Source: Tieghemiomyces parasiticus (Eukaryota > Kickxellomycota > Dimargaritomycetes > Dimargaritales > Dimargaritaceae). Taken from it: a DNA stretch of 64,000 bases. The stretch spans positions 1 through 64,000 of the forward strand of contig JANBPT010000136.1 of assembly GCA_027575765.1 (NCBI GenBank), written 5' to 3'. Below, one piece after another: positions 41,389 to 52,592 of the stretch (position 1 is the first letter of the stretch; every line of letters begins with the position of its first letter). The notes beneath the pieces were generated by a model that saw nothing but the letters and a program-made list of their open reading frames with translations, did no database searches and had not been told where the DNA came from. Both the position numbers and the translations under genes were made by a program.

Positions 41389-43220
41389 GCCGCTGTCTCT
41401 GGTAGAGTCTGGACAATAAGGAGCTGCTAGCAAAACCGTATTCTATAGCGTGATCCACAATAGCTTAAGGCAAGCGAGGAACAGCGAACCGATCCGAATT
41501 CCTGGCTTTTCAGAGCTTTGTTAACAGTTCGAACCTGACACAGGTTGGCACGAATTCCCAGCCCTATTTAGAAGGGATACCTCGCTCTGCTGCGCAGCCG
41601 CACGGCTACTGGTAGGTCAGTATTGAAGGGGTCGAAAGGGCATAGCGAATCCGACATCAAAGGGAGTGCCTCCTAATTCAGTGAACAGCTGTCTAAATGG
41701 CCGCCCCGAGTAGAGCTAGGACCTATGAATCTTAACCGCAGAGGTCAGACCAGGCTGTAAAGAAGTAAAGTAAAATACCGCGTGCCCGTTTAAGGTAAAT
41801 AAAAGCCTGAAACTTGTGTGGTAGGGCTGATGACGGGGGAGTATCTATTGAGGGAAAAAAATAAGTAAGGTGCAGTAGTCGTAGTAGTGATAATCCTTCC
41901 TCCGGTGGGGCGTTGTCCGCGGGCTGTATGTCCGGTGGCTGGGCCAGGAGTGGCTCTAGGGGTCGCCGGAGAGTCCGTACGAATTCGGATCTTGTGGGCC
42001 ATTGACCAGAGGGACCTTGTGTTTAGCAAGGCGGGTAGTTACTTACAGCTAACGATAGTTTAGGGTAGAAGGAAATGGAGGTGCGTAGTATAGAAGGGTA
42101 GAGGGCGGAAGGTGGTCCATATGGACAGCGTAGAGGGGGCTGTCTTTTAGTTCGTAATTGTACCCCACGAAGATTGGCACCCGTGTGTCATTTGGGAGCG
42201 ACAAACAAGAAGTGGGCGCACAGTTGAGCAGTAGTTATTCCATTAACTAGTGGCGTTGTGGGAGGCGAGGTTAATGATCAAACGGCAGTGAATCTACTAG
42301 GGATGCCGTGAGAGACCAGGATAAAAAGGTTATTGAAAGTGATCAACTGACCGATGGTCCAGTAGAAAAACAACAATCAAGATAACAGCAGTACATAACT
42401 GATCGGTCAGAAGTTGAGTTATATTGACCAGAGGCAGGCAGAGCCGATGACCTAGCGCGATAAGGCAGGGCTGGGCGTGGTGGAGAAATGGATGTGCACT
42501 AAGCCATGAGGAGGAGGGAGGGCGGGGATAGTCGGAGGCATGTAGTAAGGTAGAGATCGATAAACGCTGCTGCCGGTGATGCTATACCGGCAGAGGGTAA
42601 CGGCTCATCCTCACGTGCGGCTATATTGCTTCCTTGAACGGATGCTATATCGACTGGGAGGGTCACCCAGCCTGTACAGGCAAATATACATGTACCACTC
42701 ATCGCAGGGATTGAACGAGTGGAGGTCAAGTGCTGTCCCGTCAGGAAGAGGTGCCATATACACGGTGGCCGGGTACCATTGAGGAGAAAGAAGGGAAAGC
42801 GGACGGTGGGGAATGCATTTCGGAACCCCAGTTATCCGCACTGGTGCGCGTCCAGGATATTTAATTTGCACATATGACATTTTCTCTGGGCCTTAAATGC
42901 GCGCTACTCAAAGGAACCCAAAAGGACAATCCCAATTTACACATTGAGCTGAGCCGTTGAAGAAATCCAATCAATATCCAACCGACTCATTGTCAAACCG
43001 TCCAATATGATATCCGTCGATCCATTTCCATTGATTCTTATATTTGATCGCTCATCATTAGCAAATCTGATGTCGCCTCCTTTTCAAGATCTACAGCTGC
43101 GCTCCTTCCCTGTAGTGAGGCCACTAGACAGCCCAGTTCCGCTCCAAGGAAAAGCCTCTCCCCACTGCTACCTATACCCCACCGCTGGCTCGGATTACGG
43201 CCACTCAACCAGGGCAACAG

Positions 43221-43229
43221 TATATATAG
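43221..43229 (+). promoter_or_regulatory. TATA box of the 58-aa secreted peptide gene
   Basis: TATATATAG, 150 bp upstream of the ATG at 43371. Confidence 0.55.
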
Positions 43230-43370
43230 GGCCAAGAAAGCCCCATTGCAGCCCTCAAATTACCATCGCCACCAAGCCTCTTCCCTTCCCACCTCACTGC
43301 ACCCGCCCATCACTTGGATCACCTCTCCTTTGACTTTGAAAGAAAGCATCCCTCTATACACCTCCTCACC

Positions 43371-43547
43371 ATGTATCCCACCCGCGCCCTTGTCACGCTT
43401 ACTATCCTGGCGTTTGCCAGTATTATGGTCACGGTAGCGAGCGCCGAGTCCACGACTGCCACCCCCATTACTCTTCACAGGAGAATAGTAGCCTCCCGCG
43501 ACAGTCATGGTAATATTATCCGTCCCCCCCGTGGCATTGTACATTAA
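43371..43547 (+). CDS. Very small secreted peptide precursor
   Basis: Function unknown. A 58-aa frame. The start at 43371 is preferred over an in-frame ATG at 43314 because it places a perfect signal peptide at the N-terminus (ALVTLTILAFASIMVTVASA, ~6-25) and follows the pattern CACCATGT. After the signal comes a short Thr-rich segment ending in HRR, then a 20-residue peptide beginning IVASRDSHG and ending at the stop. There is no Cys. The layout of signal, short propeptide, RR and short terminal peptide resembles a Kex2-processed secreted peptide or pheromone-like precursor. That is inference from layout only. A TATA box 150 bp upstream supports expression. Confidence 0.55.
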   Translation: MYPTRALVTLTILAFASIMVTVASAESTTATPITLHRRIVASRDSHGNIIRPPRGIVH

Positions 43548-45006
43548 TTGTTTATGGCCGTTTGGGCAGACGTCAGAACCGCGAGTACTTGGTTTCGCCA
43601 TCAGTCAAGGCTAGATCGGTTGGTTGACCGTTGCGGTTCCTATAGCAAGCTTCATGAAACCCTGTGGGTGCATTGGAACGTTCCCTTCTCCCAAACAACA
43701 ATACATGCCCAGCTGGTCCTGGCCACTTTTGACCATTGAGCAATCAATCAATAAACATCACTTGACTGGCCTATTCTAATAGAATTGGTGATAGGTGGGG
43801 ATTACGATTGTTTTCAACGGTAGGCAACTACCTATTGGTGGTAGTTTAGTTGAAAGTGGGGGGTAGGAATTCTATTGTGACGGGGTGTGTGTCCCGAGGG
43901 GAGAAGGCAACTAGTAAAGACCGAGGGAGGGTCGCAGGCGAGCAGGCCTAGTTAGAAAGTTAATACAGACATTTATTACACACTTGATGAAATAGGCGGC
44001 TATGGCTGGTTTGCCGCCTTTAAATATGGGTGGTTGAGGTGATGACGCAAAACCGTTTGGTGTATCTTAGGCGCTGCAATTAACGACCTCAATTATAGAA
44101 AGTGAGGTCGCCAAATCAGGTCAAGTTTCCTTCTCAAATCTGAAGGCCGCCTCCTTCTTTGTTTTTAATGGAAGGCGCCTGATTGATTGTGGAGGCGTCC
44201 ATTTTCCATCATGAAGGTCGGACCTAAATAGAGGCGGTCTTCTTGGAAGGGAAGGCCTCTTGTGGGCCGCCTTGGTTACACTATAAGCATCCCTGTAAAT
44301 GAACCTGAATATCTCAGTGTGGTAGGCTAAATGCCAAGGGGAGAATTAAGAGTTTATTAGAGAAGCCAATGTAGAGAATAGTTTTCGTTTGGCAATTGAC
44401 ATGGGGTGCACCTTATAAGTCGGATAGATGTTGACATTGTGTGATCGTGCTAAGCGAGAGTGATCTTGGCGAGTATTCGGTTCGGTGGGTTCTAGTGGAA
44501 GGTTGTGGAGGGGGAGGTAATCCGTGATATTTAAGGGGAGCAATTCGGTGCTGGAGGTATCTCAAGGCTTGGATTTTCTTTCGGGTACAAACTTTTGGGT
44601 GAGTGAGTTTTAAGTACTATAGGTCAAGGTCCAATATAGGTACATCACTTGTTTATATATTTAATACGAGTTTGGCAGAATACTATAATTAACATTGTCC
44701 GTGGTCATTCTTCTAGTTTGGTGGCACTGCATGTCAGTGGAGGTCTACCCCATATGGGACTGAGCTGTGATAAAATCAAATACAAAAACCAATACATTAG
44801 ATATTTACATAAAAAACAGGTAGGTTTATGTGTATTGAAAGCAACTGTGAGCCAGTCTACCACTTGAAAGAGTGCTGCTCTCGCAGATATTCCTGGCAAT
44901 GATTTAAATCAAGGTGGAAAATAATTGGTGAAAGTTATGGACCAACCAGAGTGCCTTATTTAGTTATTCTGCAACATCAAGTGTTTATTCACTCTAAAAC
45001 TTCGTC
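43548..45006. other. Intergenic region before LTR B1
   Basis: No gene recognised. A perfect 8-bp inverted repeat (CGACCTCA at 44084-44091 and TGAGGTCG at 44103-44110) lies in a patch (44.0-44.3 kb) where GGAGGCG/GGCCGCC-like words recur, suggesting an old repeat. Confidence 0.4.
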
Positions 45007-45396
45007 TGTGGTGCTAGGCCTCACGGATACAATAGCGGCTGGGTAGTACACGACGACTGTCTGTACCCGACGGCGAACGGCAAGAGGTAGTTTGTACTTG
45101 TGAACTTAACGTAAATAACACGGGACCGTGATGGCGTCCCAATGGTGTATAATAAATAGACAATGATAAAAATAATAAAGGAATCAAAAACTACCTGCTG
45201 AGCCTTTGCTTACCAGAGTGGGTTTGCTTCTTATATTGAGTACAGGAGAAGGATCTACATCCCCCTGCATGACGCCCGTAACCGTAAAGCTTAGGCGGTC
45301 TTTCCCCTACAAGAGAACTGGCCGTTATTTACGTTTCTCCGGTATTGGCGCGTCCGCTAGATACCTTCAAGAGGCAAAGTAGGTGTCGGCACAACA
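45007..45396 (-). mobile_element. Solo LTR, family B, copy B1
   Basis: It starts TGTGGTGCTAGGCC and ends near GGCACAACA. It shares a chain of landmarks with 60785-61205 and 61560-61974: TGATGGCGTC, AGGATCTACATCCCCCTGCATGA, TAGATACCTTCAAGAG. No intact target duplication was seen. TATA-like sequence on the minus strand sets the likely orientation. No internal coding region is present. Confidence 0.75.
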
Positions 45397-45683
45397 TCAG
45401 TTGCGGTCATCTGAAATAGCAAGCACCTCATCCGGTCAGGTCTGCGCAGTTAAGTATCGTTCAACTGATATAGTACTAAGGTGGGTGACGACCTGAGAAT
45501 AGTCGGTATCGCAATTTTTTATTATGCTTGTCCGCGGCTATCAAGGGAGATGTTTTAGCCATCTCTAGACAGCAAGTGAGTTTATTTAATTCGAAAACCT
45601 CGGGGTACAATCGAGATACAGAATCAAGAGAAAAAATTAATAGAATGGATATCAAATTTACAGGGTACTATGTATAGGTGAAA
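45397..45683. other. Spacer downstream of CDC1
   Basis: AT-rich 3' flank of the CDC1 gene. Nothing was recognised. Confidence 0.5.
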
Positions 45684-47282
45684 TTACCAGAAATAGAAAG
45701 TACAAGCGACGAAGGTGATCACAGGGAAGACAGCGACTCGCGCGAGCGCCCATCCGAAGGCCCGGGCCCACTGGATTAGGAAAGCTCTGCGGAGAATGAT
45801 CTGTCGAGGGTGTTGGTAAATATAGTCTGCGGGGTCCTCTTCTGATACACTAGCCTCATCATCCGAAGCAAGGCTGTTGTGGTCGTCGTCTTTCGCTTCC
45901 CTAAATGGTTGGCAGTCGGGGCTCGCTGGGCTGTGGCCGTACGAGGTACCCGGATCCACGCTGATCCGGACGCCGGCAGTGTCCAGGGTCGGGTTAATGC
46001 GTTCCACGGCGGCCAGCTGGTACCTATCCGTCAGCTTGCCATCCGACTGGTATCGGACAGCGACGAAGGTTCGCCAGAGGAGGAGCGCTAGGGTGAGGAC
46101 TAATGTTAGGGCGTAGGCGATGTAGATAAGGACCTGGGACGGGAGCTCACACAGCTGGGTCGCCCACGTAGCGTTCGAGTTACTCAAGAAGGTTGCCTGA
46201 CTGCTAGTGGTCAGGGTGAGCAATGTGTAGCTGGGGAACATATTGCCGCCGGCCATGGAAAACGACCCCACAGTGTATTCAGGGGTTCGGCGTGGCGGGG
46301 GGCCCGGTAGTTCGTGATGAACAAGGCATTGGTCGTGGTCGTCACCAGTGAAGACCACGGCGGGCTGGAGCTTGTTTAAAATCGTGGCGGTGTCTTCCTC
46401 CAGAACCAGGTTCTGGTACTGGAATCCACTTTCCTGGTTGATCGGCGTACTGTTGTGCCGCCGGGGCCCGCAGTCCGTGCCGTCCGGTCGGTACAGCGGA
46501 ATGTGGGTGAAGAGCAGCCGTAAGGTACTATCGCTCTCGGTGGTCACTTCGTCCAGGAACCGGGTGGTGTTGCGCGAAAGTTCTGGAAGGACAGTGTTAC
46601 CGAAGGACAGGTCGTCAAGGATCACGAGAGTGTGATTAGCCACCGTCAACCGGTAATTAACTGGCCCAAACACCCGTTGGAAACGGGTCAGGGCGGGCAA
46701 AATCACCGATTGGCTGACTCCGATGTCGTGGTTGCCGACCACGTACCGGAACGTTGGTGGCGTACTTCCCCGGTCGGCCCCCGCGGGCGAAGGTGAGCCA
46801 AGTGGCCGGTCTGTACCCACCGAGCCGACTGGCAAGCGGAAAATGCGGCGGAACCGTTTCAGCTCGGTGTACCACTGGTCGTCTCCCCAGTGCCGACCAC
46901 CGTCGAACAGGTCGCCCAGAATAATGACCATATCGGGTTGCTGCAGGCTCTCCAGGTACCAGTAGTTCTTGCGGGCGTACTGGTCGGTAATAAAATTGGT
47001 GAGCGATAGTCGCAGTCCAGTTTGGTCGTATGAGTACTGGTCGGTGATTTGCGGGTCGGCTACGATAGCAATTCGGTACACGGGCACGTCTGAGGCTGAG
47101 GGAACTACAAGTGAAGTGACCTTGCGGTCTATATCAGGCCAATGGCAGCGTTGGGTGGCAAAACGGAACGTGAGGACCTCGTTATAATAGACGAAAACAG
47201 CCCAGAGCACCGGGAGGCAGAGTAGAAACGTGTTCCACGAACACCCCGGGGTGCGGGATAGGGTGGGCCAGCGCAGTCCCAT
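45684..47282 (-). CDS. CDC1: CDC1/PGAP5-type metallophosphoesterase
   Basis: A single-exon 532-aa membrane protein. An N-terminal TM helix (FLLCLPVLWAVFVYY, ~19-33) precedes a luminal calcineurin-like phosphoesterase domain with all metal-site motifs: ADPQITD (75-81), GDLFDGGR (123-130), GNHDIG (183-188), THIPLYR (259-265) and GDDHDQC (323-329). The strings CGPRRH...INQESGFQYQN are specific to the Cdc1/Ted1/MPPE1 group. A second TM (~385-408) and a final hydrophobic segment at the C-terminus follow. Homologues are Mn2+-dependent enzymes in ER/Golgi that remove an ethanolamine phosphate side group from the mannose of GPI anchors, needed for GPI-protein export. The cytosolic linker between the last two TMs is acidic. 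CDC1 and TED1 cannot be separated by eye. Confidence 0.93.
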   Translation of the reverse strand: MGLRWPTLSRTPGCSWNTFLLCLPVLWAVFVYYNEVLTFRFATQRCHWPDIDRKVTSLVVPSASDVPVYRIAIVADPQITDQYSYDQTGLRLSLTNFITDQYARKNYWYLESLQQPDMVIILGDLFDGGRHWGDDQWYTELKRFRRIFRLPVGSVGTDRPLGSPSPAGADRGSTPPTFRYVVGNHDIGVSQSVILPALTRFQRVFGPVNYRLTVANHTLVILDDLSFGNTVLPELSRNTTRFLDEVTTESDSTLRLLFTHIPLYRPDGTDCGPRRHNSTPINQESGFQYQNLVLEEDTATILNKLQPAVVFTGDDHDQCLVHHELPGPPPRRTPEYTVGSFSMAGGNMFPSYTLLTLTTSSQATFLSNSNATWATQLCELPSQVLIYIAYALTLVLTLALLLWRTFVAVRYQSDGKLTDRYQLAAVERINPTLDTAGVRISVDPGTSYGHSPASPDCQPFREAKDDDHNSLASDDEASVSEEDPADYIYQHPRQIILRRAFLIQWARAFGWALARVAVFPVITFVACTFYFW

Positions 47283-48153
47283 TGCAATAGAGAGGAAATG
47301 GGCAACAAGAAATGAATGACAATGGTCGACGTGCTAGCACCACGGGCAGTCTAAAAGCTAATGGTATCAAGGTAAGCAATTTGGCAGAGGACCAGCCAGT
47401 CTTTGAAACCCCAGGGGTGGGCACTGCACTGTAAAAACAGGCTACAAGTGGTCACAGCCAACGAGCGGCGTCGTTAAGGTGCTATTATAGGGAACTGACC
47501 AAGGTACACCCGAGTGGTGGTGGTGACAGGGGTAGCGGGAGGCATAGGGGTGGATCTCTCATATGAAGGCTGGTTGGCTGGCCCATGATAAGGGTCAGCC
47601 AAGTTGGATAATCGTTTTCGCGCAAGCTCGACCGATGGCGGATCTGAGTTACTGGAAGGATCTCTCCCATTGTGCCTCCACAGTTCGTTCAAGCCCACCG
47701 CCTAGCAAGGCCAACGTATTTTACTACACGGTGGTAGGATTTGCCGATGCCAAGCCGAAGGACGGGCAAGGTTCTATGGAAGGCCTGTATGGTGGGAACG
47801 CTTAAATACTCTCACACTTAACGCAATTCTACTCTCCTCACATTGTTGTAGAGTGGGCCAGACAGCACACGTCCGTTTGTTTCTGGGTTTGCAGACACGT
47901 GGATTTTCCCGTAGAAATGATTTGCGGACAAGCTCTAGGATATGCTTGGTGTTTGGGTCCGAGAATAATTCAGTGATGAGTGATTTTAAAGTAGAGAACA
48001 TAGAATGCCATACATTGCCGGCACTACCGACGCCTGATAAACGTGAACCAGAAAAGCCCGCACTGCCATGGTCGTTGGGGCTTCGAAGAAGCTCAGCACA
48101 GGCCAAACGAGGGGAGGGTCGGGTGCAATTAGTCGACATGGAGGGGAACCGCG
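47283..48153. other. Intergenic region between CDC1 and TSC10
   Basis: 871 bp holding the CDC1 promoter and TSC10 3'-UTR. No gene was found. Confidence 0.5.
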
Positions 48154-49361
48154 TCAGGAGAGCTGGGCCCGGCGCTGGGTGGCCTCGGCCTGCACCTCGT
48201 CCCTCACTTGCCACCAGGTCACGGCGCGCCAGAGAGGTACGGCGAACCAACCGAGGGCGGCAAACAAGGTATCGACGGCCATGTTGTTCGCGGGACCGAC
48301 GCCCTTGCACGCGGCGCGCACCACATCACCCAGGGGATCGGACACGATGAACGGGTAGCCCTTATCCATCCCGTGGAGCAGACGCTGGGCGCACACGCGG
48401 GGGTCGATGGCCTCGTCCTCGCCGTCAATTACGCGGGTGATTCGAGGTTTTGTCTGGTTCTCATGCTCGAACCCGGGAGTCTTGATATTGGCTGGGAAGA
48501 AGCAGTGGGCCACGATCCCATAGATCGATAATTCGTAATACAAGGTCTCGGTCAGCATGCGGAGGGCTGCCTTGGTGGGTGCGTACTCGCTGTAACCGGG
48601 AATCCCGACCAGTCCAGCCTGAGAGCTGACGGTGACTATGCGGCCCCGCACACCATGCTGGACCATATATTTGACAGCCTGCTGGATGGTGTATAGTGCC
48701 CCGAAGTAGTTGATCTGCATTGTGCGCTCAAAATCGCCCGGTCCGTAATCCAGGAAATACCGCGGCGTGGTCGTGCCCGCGCAGGCAAATACATACTCGG
48801 GGACCTGACCATCGTGTTGACGAATGGCGCGGTCCAGAGCCGCTACACTCTCGCCGTGGTTGCTCACATCGGCCGATATGGCCACCACGCGCTGACGCTC
48901 ATCCCGACGGTGGGCGGTGATCAGACGCTGAGCCTCGTCAAGTCGCACCTGGTTGCGCGCCACGATGGTGACGTGCGCCCCGGCCTCGACCAGCAGGACG
49001 GCCAGCTGTTCGCCCAATCCGGCGCTGCCGCCTGTTACGTAACAGTGCTGAGGCGGAGAGGGAAAGAGGGAGACAGTGCAGGTCAAAGTCAGCGTTCAGG
49101 GTTGGTTAGCGACGAAGAGCGGGCTGGCAGATTGCTTCCAGTGGACTACCCTCTTCAACCTCGCAAGCAGTACGGCCATGGTTCACCTTTCGGCCATACA
49201 GCACGGAGGTGAAGAAGGTTTGGCCTGGTGCTTACCTTATCTTTAAAATTGAGAGGGGGGACCCCGCGGCGAGCAAGGTAAGCGCAGACGACGTACCAGG
49301 CCCCGTAGGCGCCCAGGACACCGAGCACGGTGGTCATCGTGCAGGAGAGATAGCCCTCCAT
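48154..49361 (-). CDS. TSC10: 3-ketodihydrosphingosine reductase
   Basis: Two exons on the minus strand, 49361-49236 and 49047-48154, with a 188-nt phase-0 intron, encode 339 aa. An N-terminal membrane segment (VLGVLGAYGAWYVVCAYLA) leads to NFKDK, which joins across the intron to HCYVTGGSAGLG, the NADPH-binding motif (~47-54). The catalytic region has VTVSSQAGLVGIPGYSEYAPTK (Ser and Tyr-x3-Lys). The string FFPANIKTPGFEHENQTKP is diagnostic of Tsc10/KDSR rather than other SDRs. A C-terminal hydrophobic stretch (LFAALGWFAVPLWRAV) may associate with the ER membrane. The enzyme reduces 3-ketosphinganine to dihydrosphingosine, the second step of sphingolipid synthesis. An alternative start is the second Met eight residues in. 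Divergent from FCF1. Confidence 0.95.
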
Positions 49362-49983
49362 GGTGAAAGGCTGGTGAGTGGTTGGTGATGGGGGCCAGAG
49401 AGGAATTAGGTGATGTGGATGAGGGAGGGCAGCAAGGATATGCACTTAAGTCGGACAGCACCACACGGGAACTCAGAAGGGTAGCGGGGCCTCAGAAGGC
49501 CCACTAGCGGCTGGCAGTTCGCTCACAAGTAGCCGTGGGCAGGTACCAAGGGGCTCTCTCTTTCTGCCAAGCGGAGGTTTAATGGATAATGGCCCAGTAA
49601 GTAGGTGCCAATCGAGGGATACGAATCACGTGATATGTAATATGTCGTTTCCATCTGGCTTGAGGGTAGGGAAGGCGGAGGGTGCCAGCCTGCTCACTTT
49701 TCTTTTTTTCTTTTTATATTTCTAGTCTCGACTAGGTAGGTCAGTCTGCTCCACCACTTCAGCGTCTCTGGACCTTTAGCCCTGACCTTGCACATTCACA
49801 ACGTGTGTATTTGCCACTTCGTGCTGCACAATGTTAGGCCCATCGCAGTACGTACTCAACACCTCCTTATAGTTACAAACCAGCCCATTTCACCCCTATC
49901 GTCTGTTCTTCAGTGACCACCGCGACTTTTATCCATACTACTCCTTTGGCGCTCGGCTTAAGCGCAATTCAGCCCTAGACACA
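49362..49983. promoter_or_regulatory. Divergent region between TSC10 and FCF1
   Basis: A 622-bp head-to-head spacer serving both genes. A T-rich tract (49695-49720) lies near its middle. No TATA box fits the spacing seen elsewhere. Confidence 0.5.
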
Positions 49984-51236
49984 ATGGTAAGGCCACTGGG
50001 GATTTTTCCGACGCCGTAGTAATGGTCTCGAGGCGAAGTTCCAGGTCCGGGCAGCATCGGGTCGACTAGCTTCTCGTCATGCGGGCCATTCAAGTAGTAA
50101 CATGCTCGGTCCCACTCCAACCTTGATACCACACCCCCGTCCACCCTATCAGCCGAAGACCAATAAGGGCGCGATCGCCGCCAAGTTTTTGAAGAAACGC
50201 ATGTTGACTATCAAAGACCCCCGACGGTAAGTTGGTGACCGATCCCGCATGCCCTCTTGCCGCTTATGTCGGTGACCCCGAGTGCTCTGCTTTCACTCCA
50301 GTTTCCATTAGTATCTAACCCTTCCCAATCATCGCTACCACCCTAACCTCTCGGGCTTTTGGTGACGCTAAACCCCTGTGTATTACACGGCCCATTCATT
50401 CCCCATCGGCAGCAAGGATGTCGTGATCGCTGAGCGCAAGGCGGCCGAGGAGAAGGCCAAGAAACAGGTCAGCCATGTGTAAGTCATCGTTCTCAAGTGA
50501 CGAGCTTGCACACGGGTATGGGGAATAGGGGTGCGCCCACCGCCTGGGTGGGCAACTGGCATAATGACTTACTAACTCTCCGATATGTATTTGCTCATTT
50601 TCCACTATTATTTCGACCTTCCAGCGACCAAGTTTCGTCGAGCCTTTTCTTCAAGTACAACACCGCCCTGGGCCCACCCTACCACGTGCTGATTGATACC
50701 AATTTTATCAATTTTGCTATCCGTAACAAGATGGAGATTGTGCAGGGTATGATGGACTCACTGTATGCCAAGTGTAAGTATTGATAATTTATGGGATTGC
50801 GAACGTTGTCAGGCATACCGAGGTCTACCCATGTACGTTTTGGCTACCCACTTTGTGCTTGTTGATCGCATTCATAACATCATCTAATTGAACTGCTTCT
50901 TGCTATACCTCTACCTCCCCCCCCTCCACAGGCATTCCTTGCGTCACTGACTGCGTAATTGCCGAATTGGAAAAACTGGGCCCCATGTTTCGGCTAGCCC
51001 TTCTCGTAGCGCGCGACCCGCGGTTCGAGCGCCTCCCTTGTACCCATGCTGGCACCTACGCCGATGACTGCCTCGTCCGCCGGGTGACGCAACAAAAGTG
51101 CTACATAGTTGCCACCTGCGATCGTGAACTCAAGTCGCGAATCCGCAAGATTCCCGGTGTACCCATCATGTATATCGCCCGTCATCGGTTCACCATCGAG
51201 CGTATGCCCGAAGCGTACGGCGACCCGAAGGGCTAA
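49984..51236 (+). CDS. FCF1: rRNA-processing PIN-domain endonuclease FCF1/UTP24
   Basis: Five exons join in phase: 49984-49986, 50153-50226, 50413-50478, 50625-50773 and 50932-51236. They give 198 aa, the usual family length. The first coding exon is just the ATG, followed directly by GTAAGG. Exons 2-3 encode the basic/charged N-terminal tail. The PIN domain starts with [28 protein letters not shown] (first Asp in DTN), then [25 protein letters not shown] (Glu), [24 protein letters not shown] (Asp pair) and [27 protein letters not shown]. These acidic residues form the metal site. The protein acts in the nucleolar SSU processome and cleaves pre-rRNA at sites A1 and A2 to release the 18S 5' end. 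The catalytic site is intact. Confidence 0.96.
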
Positions 51237-52592
51237 CTCATTGAGTGGCTTTGTGCATGGAGATATATTATTCAAATTGCATCTCCATTCCTGCAAATGG
51301 CTTGCAAATTCCACCAACTGTCCATTATCAATACAAACAGATTCCTGGGTTATGATATTGATCAATGTAGAATGACCGGTTGGACAGCGCGGGAGGAAGA
51401 GATGGGAATGTATTAGGCGCAGCAATCGGACCTTGAAGGAATTTCTTTCTATCACGTTATTCGGTGACTGATAAACCAGGGGTTCGCCAGTGAACCTTTA
51501 CAGTTCAAAACAACCTGCCTATATTAAGGAACATCTGCCAGTCCCGGTTTCCCGACAAAATACTGCGGGCGGTTTCTATAATCAGTCATGGTTACCCCTC
51601 CTTCTGATCTGAGGCCGGCGCCGAACCGATGCTGCTCCTTAATTCAAGGTGTCCGCGGCCAAACCTTCCAACTACATTAGGCAAAAGTTTTCCAACGTGT
51701 TCTTTCTGTAGGTAAAGTAGGCGAACTCGGCCAAGGATTGTACCTCGTTAAGTGTGCAAACCAATTATTAGTTTTTCTAATTTGAGCCCACTTGCCCGTG
51801 ATCTCCTTCGGTTGGTTATCTTTCTCGAAGTCCCTCACTCGGACCACACACCCTGGCCCACTTGACCTTCCCGTGCTGAAATTTAGCCCTTCTTACCTGC
51901 GTCTACCAACAGTGGATTGTATGGGCCCAAACCTTGCGATACACAGGGACGGCCTTCGGTAGCGGTCGTATCGCCAACTCTTCGTCCGAAAACTGGCGTT
52001 TTATTGGAAGGATCACTATCCAGACCGCAGAGGCTCCTCGTCGCATACCATCATTAAACCTCTTTGTAACTGTTTACCCGCGTGCCAGATTGATCCCTAC
52101 AAAGTTTTACTCCAATAGCAAGCTTATTGGTAGCATCCCATCGAACACAAGACAGACTGAAGGGCTACTGCACCTTTTGCTGTCCGATGGCCTAAAAACT
52201 TTACATAGGAAGCCGCTATAAAAGCTAGACGAATATATTAAAGTGGTTGCTTAGCCTCTTGCTACTGAAGGGGTCAAGCACTTTAATTATCGTCGGAGAC
52301 AGGAGGGGAGAGGGAAAGTGATCCCAAAACATAGGAATGGAATGAGGGCAGGGAGAGGTGGGGGCGTGGTAGTGCGAAGAGGTCAACGGAGCAGACAAGG
52401 CCCAGCCTGCAACTCGATGCCCCAGTAAAAGCACACTACCAAACAAAGCCTGCTGACCTAAGTTAGATTCCTTGCGACTGTCAAATATCTGACAGCACAG
52501 GTTCCTTATCACATTGCCTTTCCTTGTCGTGAACTCTTCACCACCATTCGTCCCAGCGGTATTGGCTTGGCTTCTCGAAAATACCGCTCACT
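51237..52592. other. Intergenic region between FCF1 and MED27
   Basis: 1.36 kb of mixed composition. No gene was recognised on either strand. Confidence 0.5.

Larger units (their letters stand above)
41247..43370. other. Intergenic region between two small secreted protein genes
   Basis: 2.1 kb, divergent between the two small secreted protein genes. It includes the TATA boxes of both (listed separately). No other gene was recognised. Confidence 0.45.

Noticed and set aside
47774..48350. Overlapping ~170-codon frames on both strands near the TSC10 3' end
   Set aside because: Partly shadows of the TSC10 last exon. The remainder has no motif.
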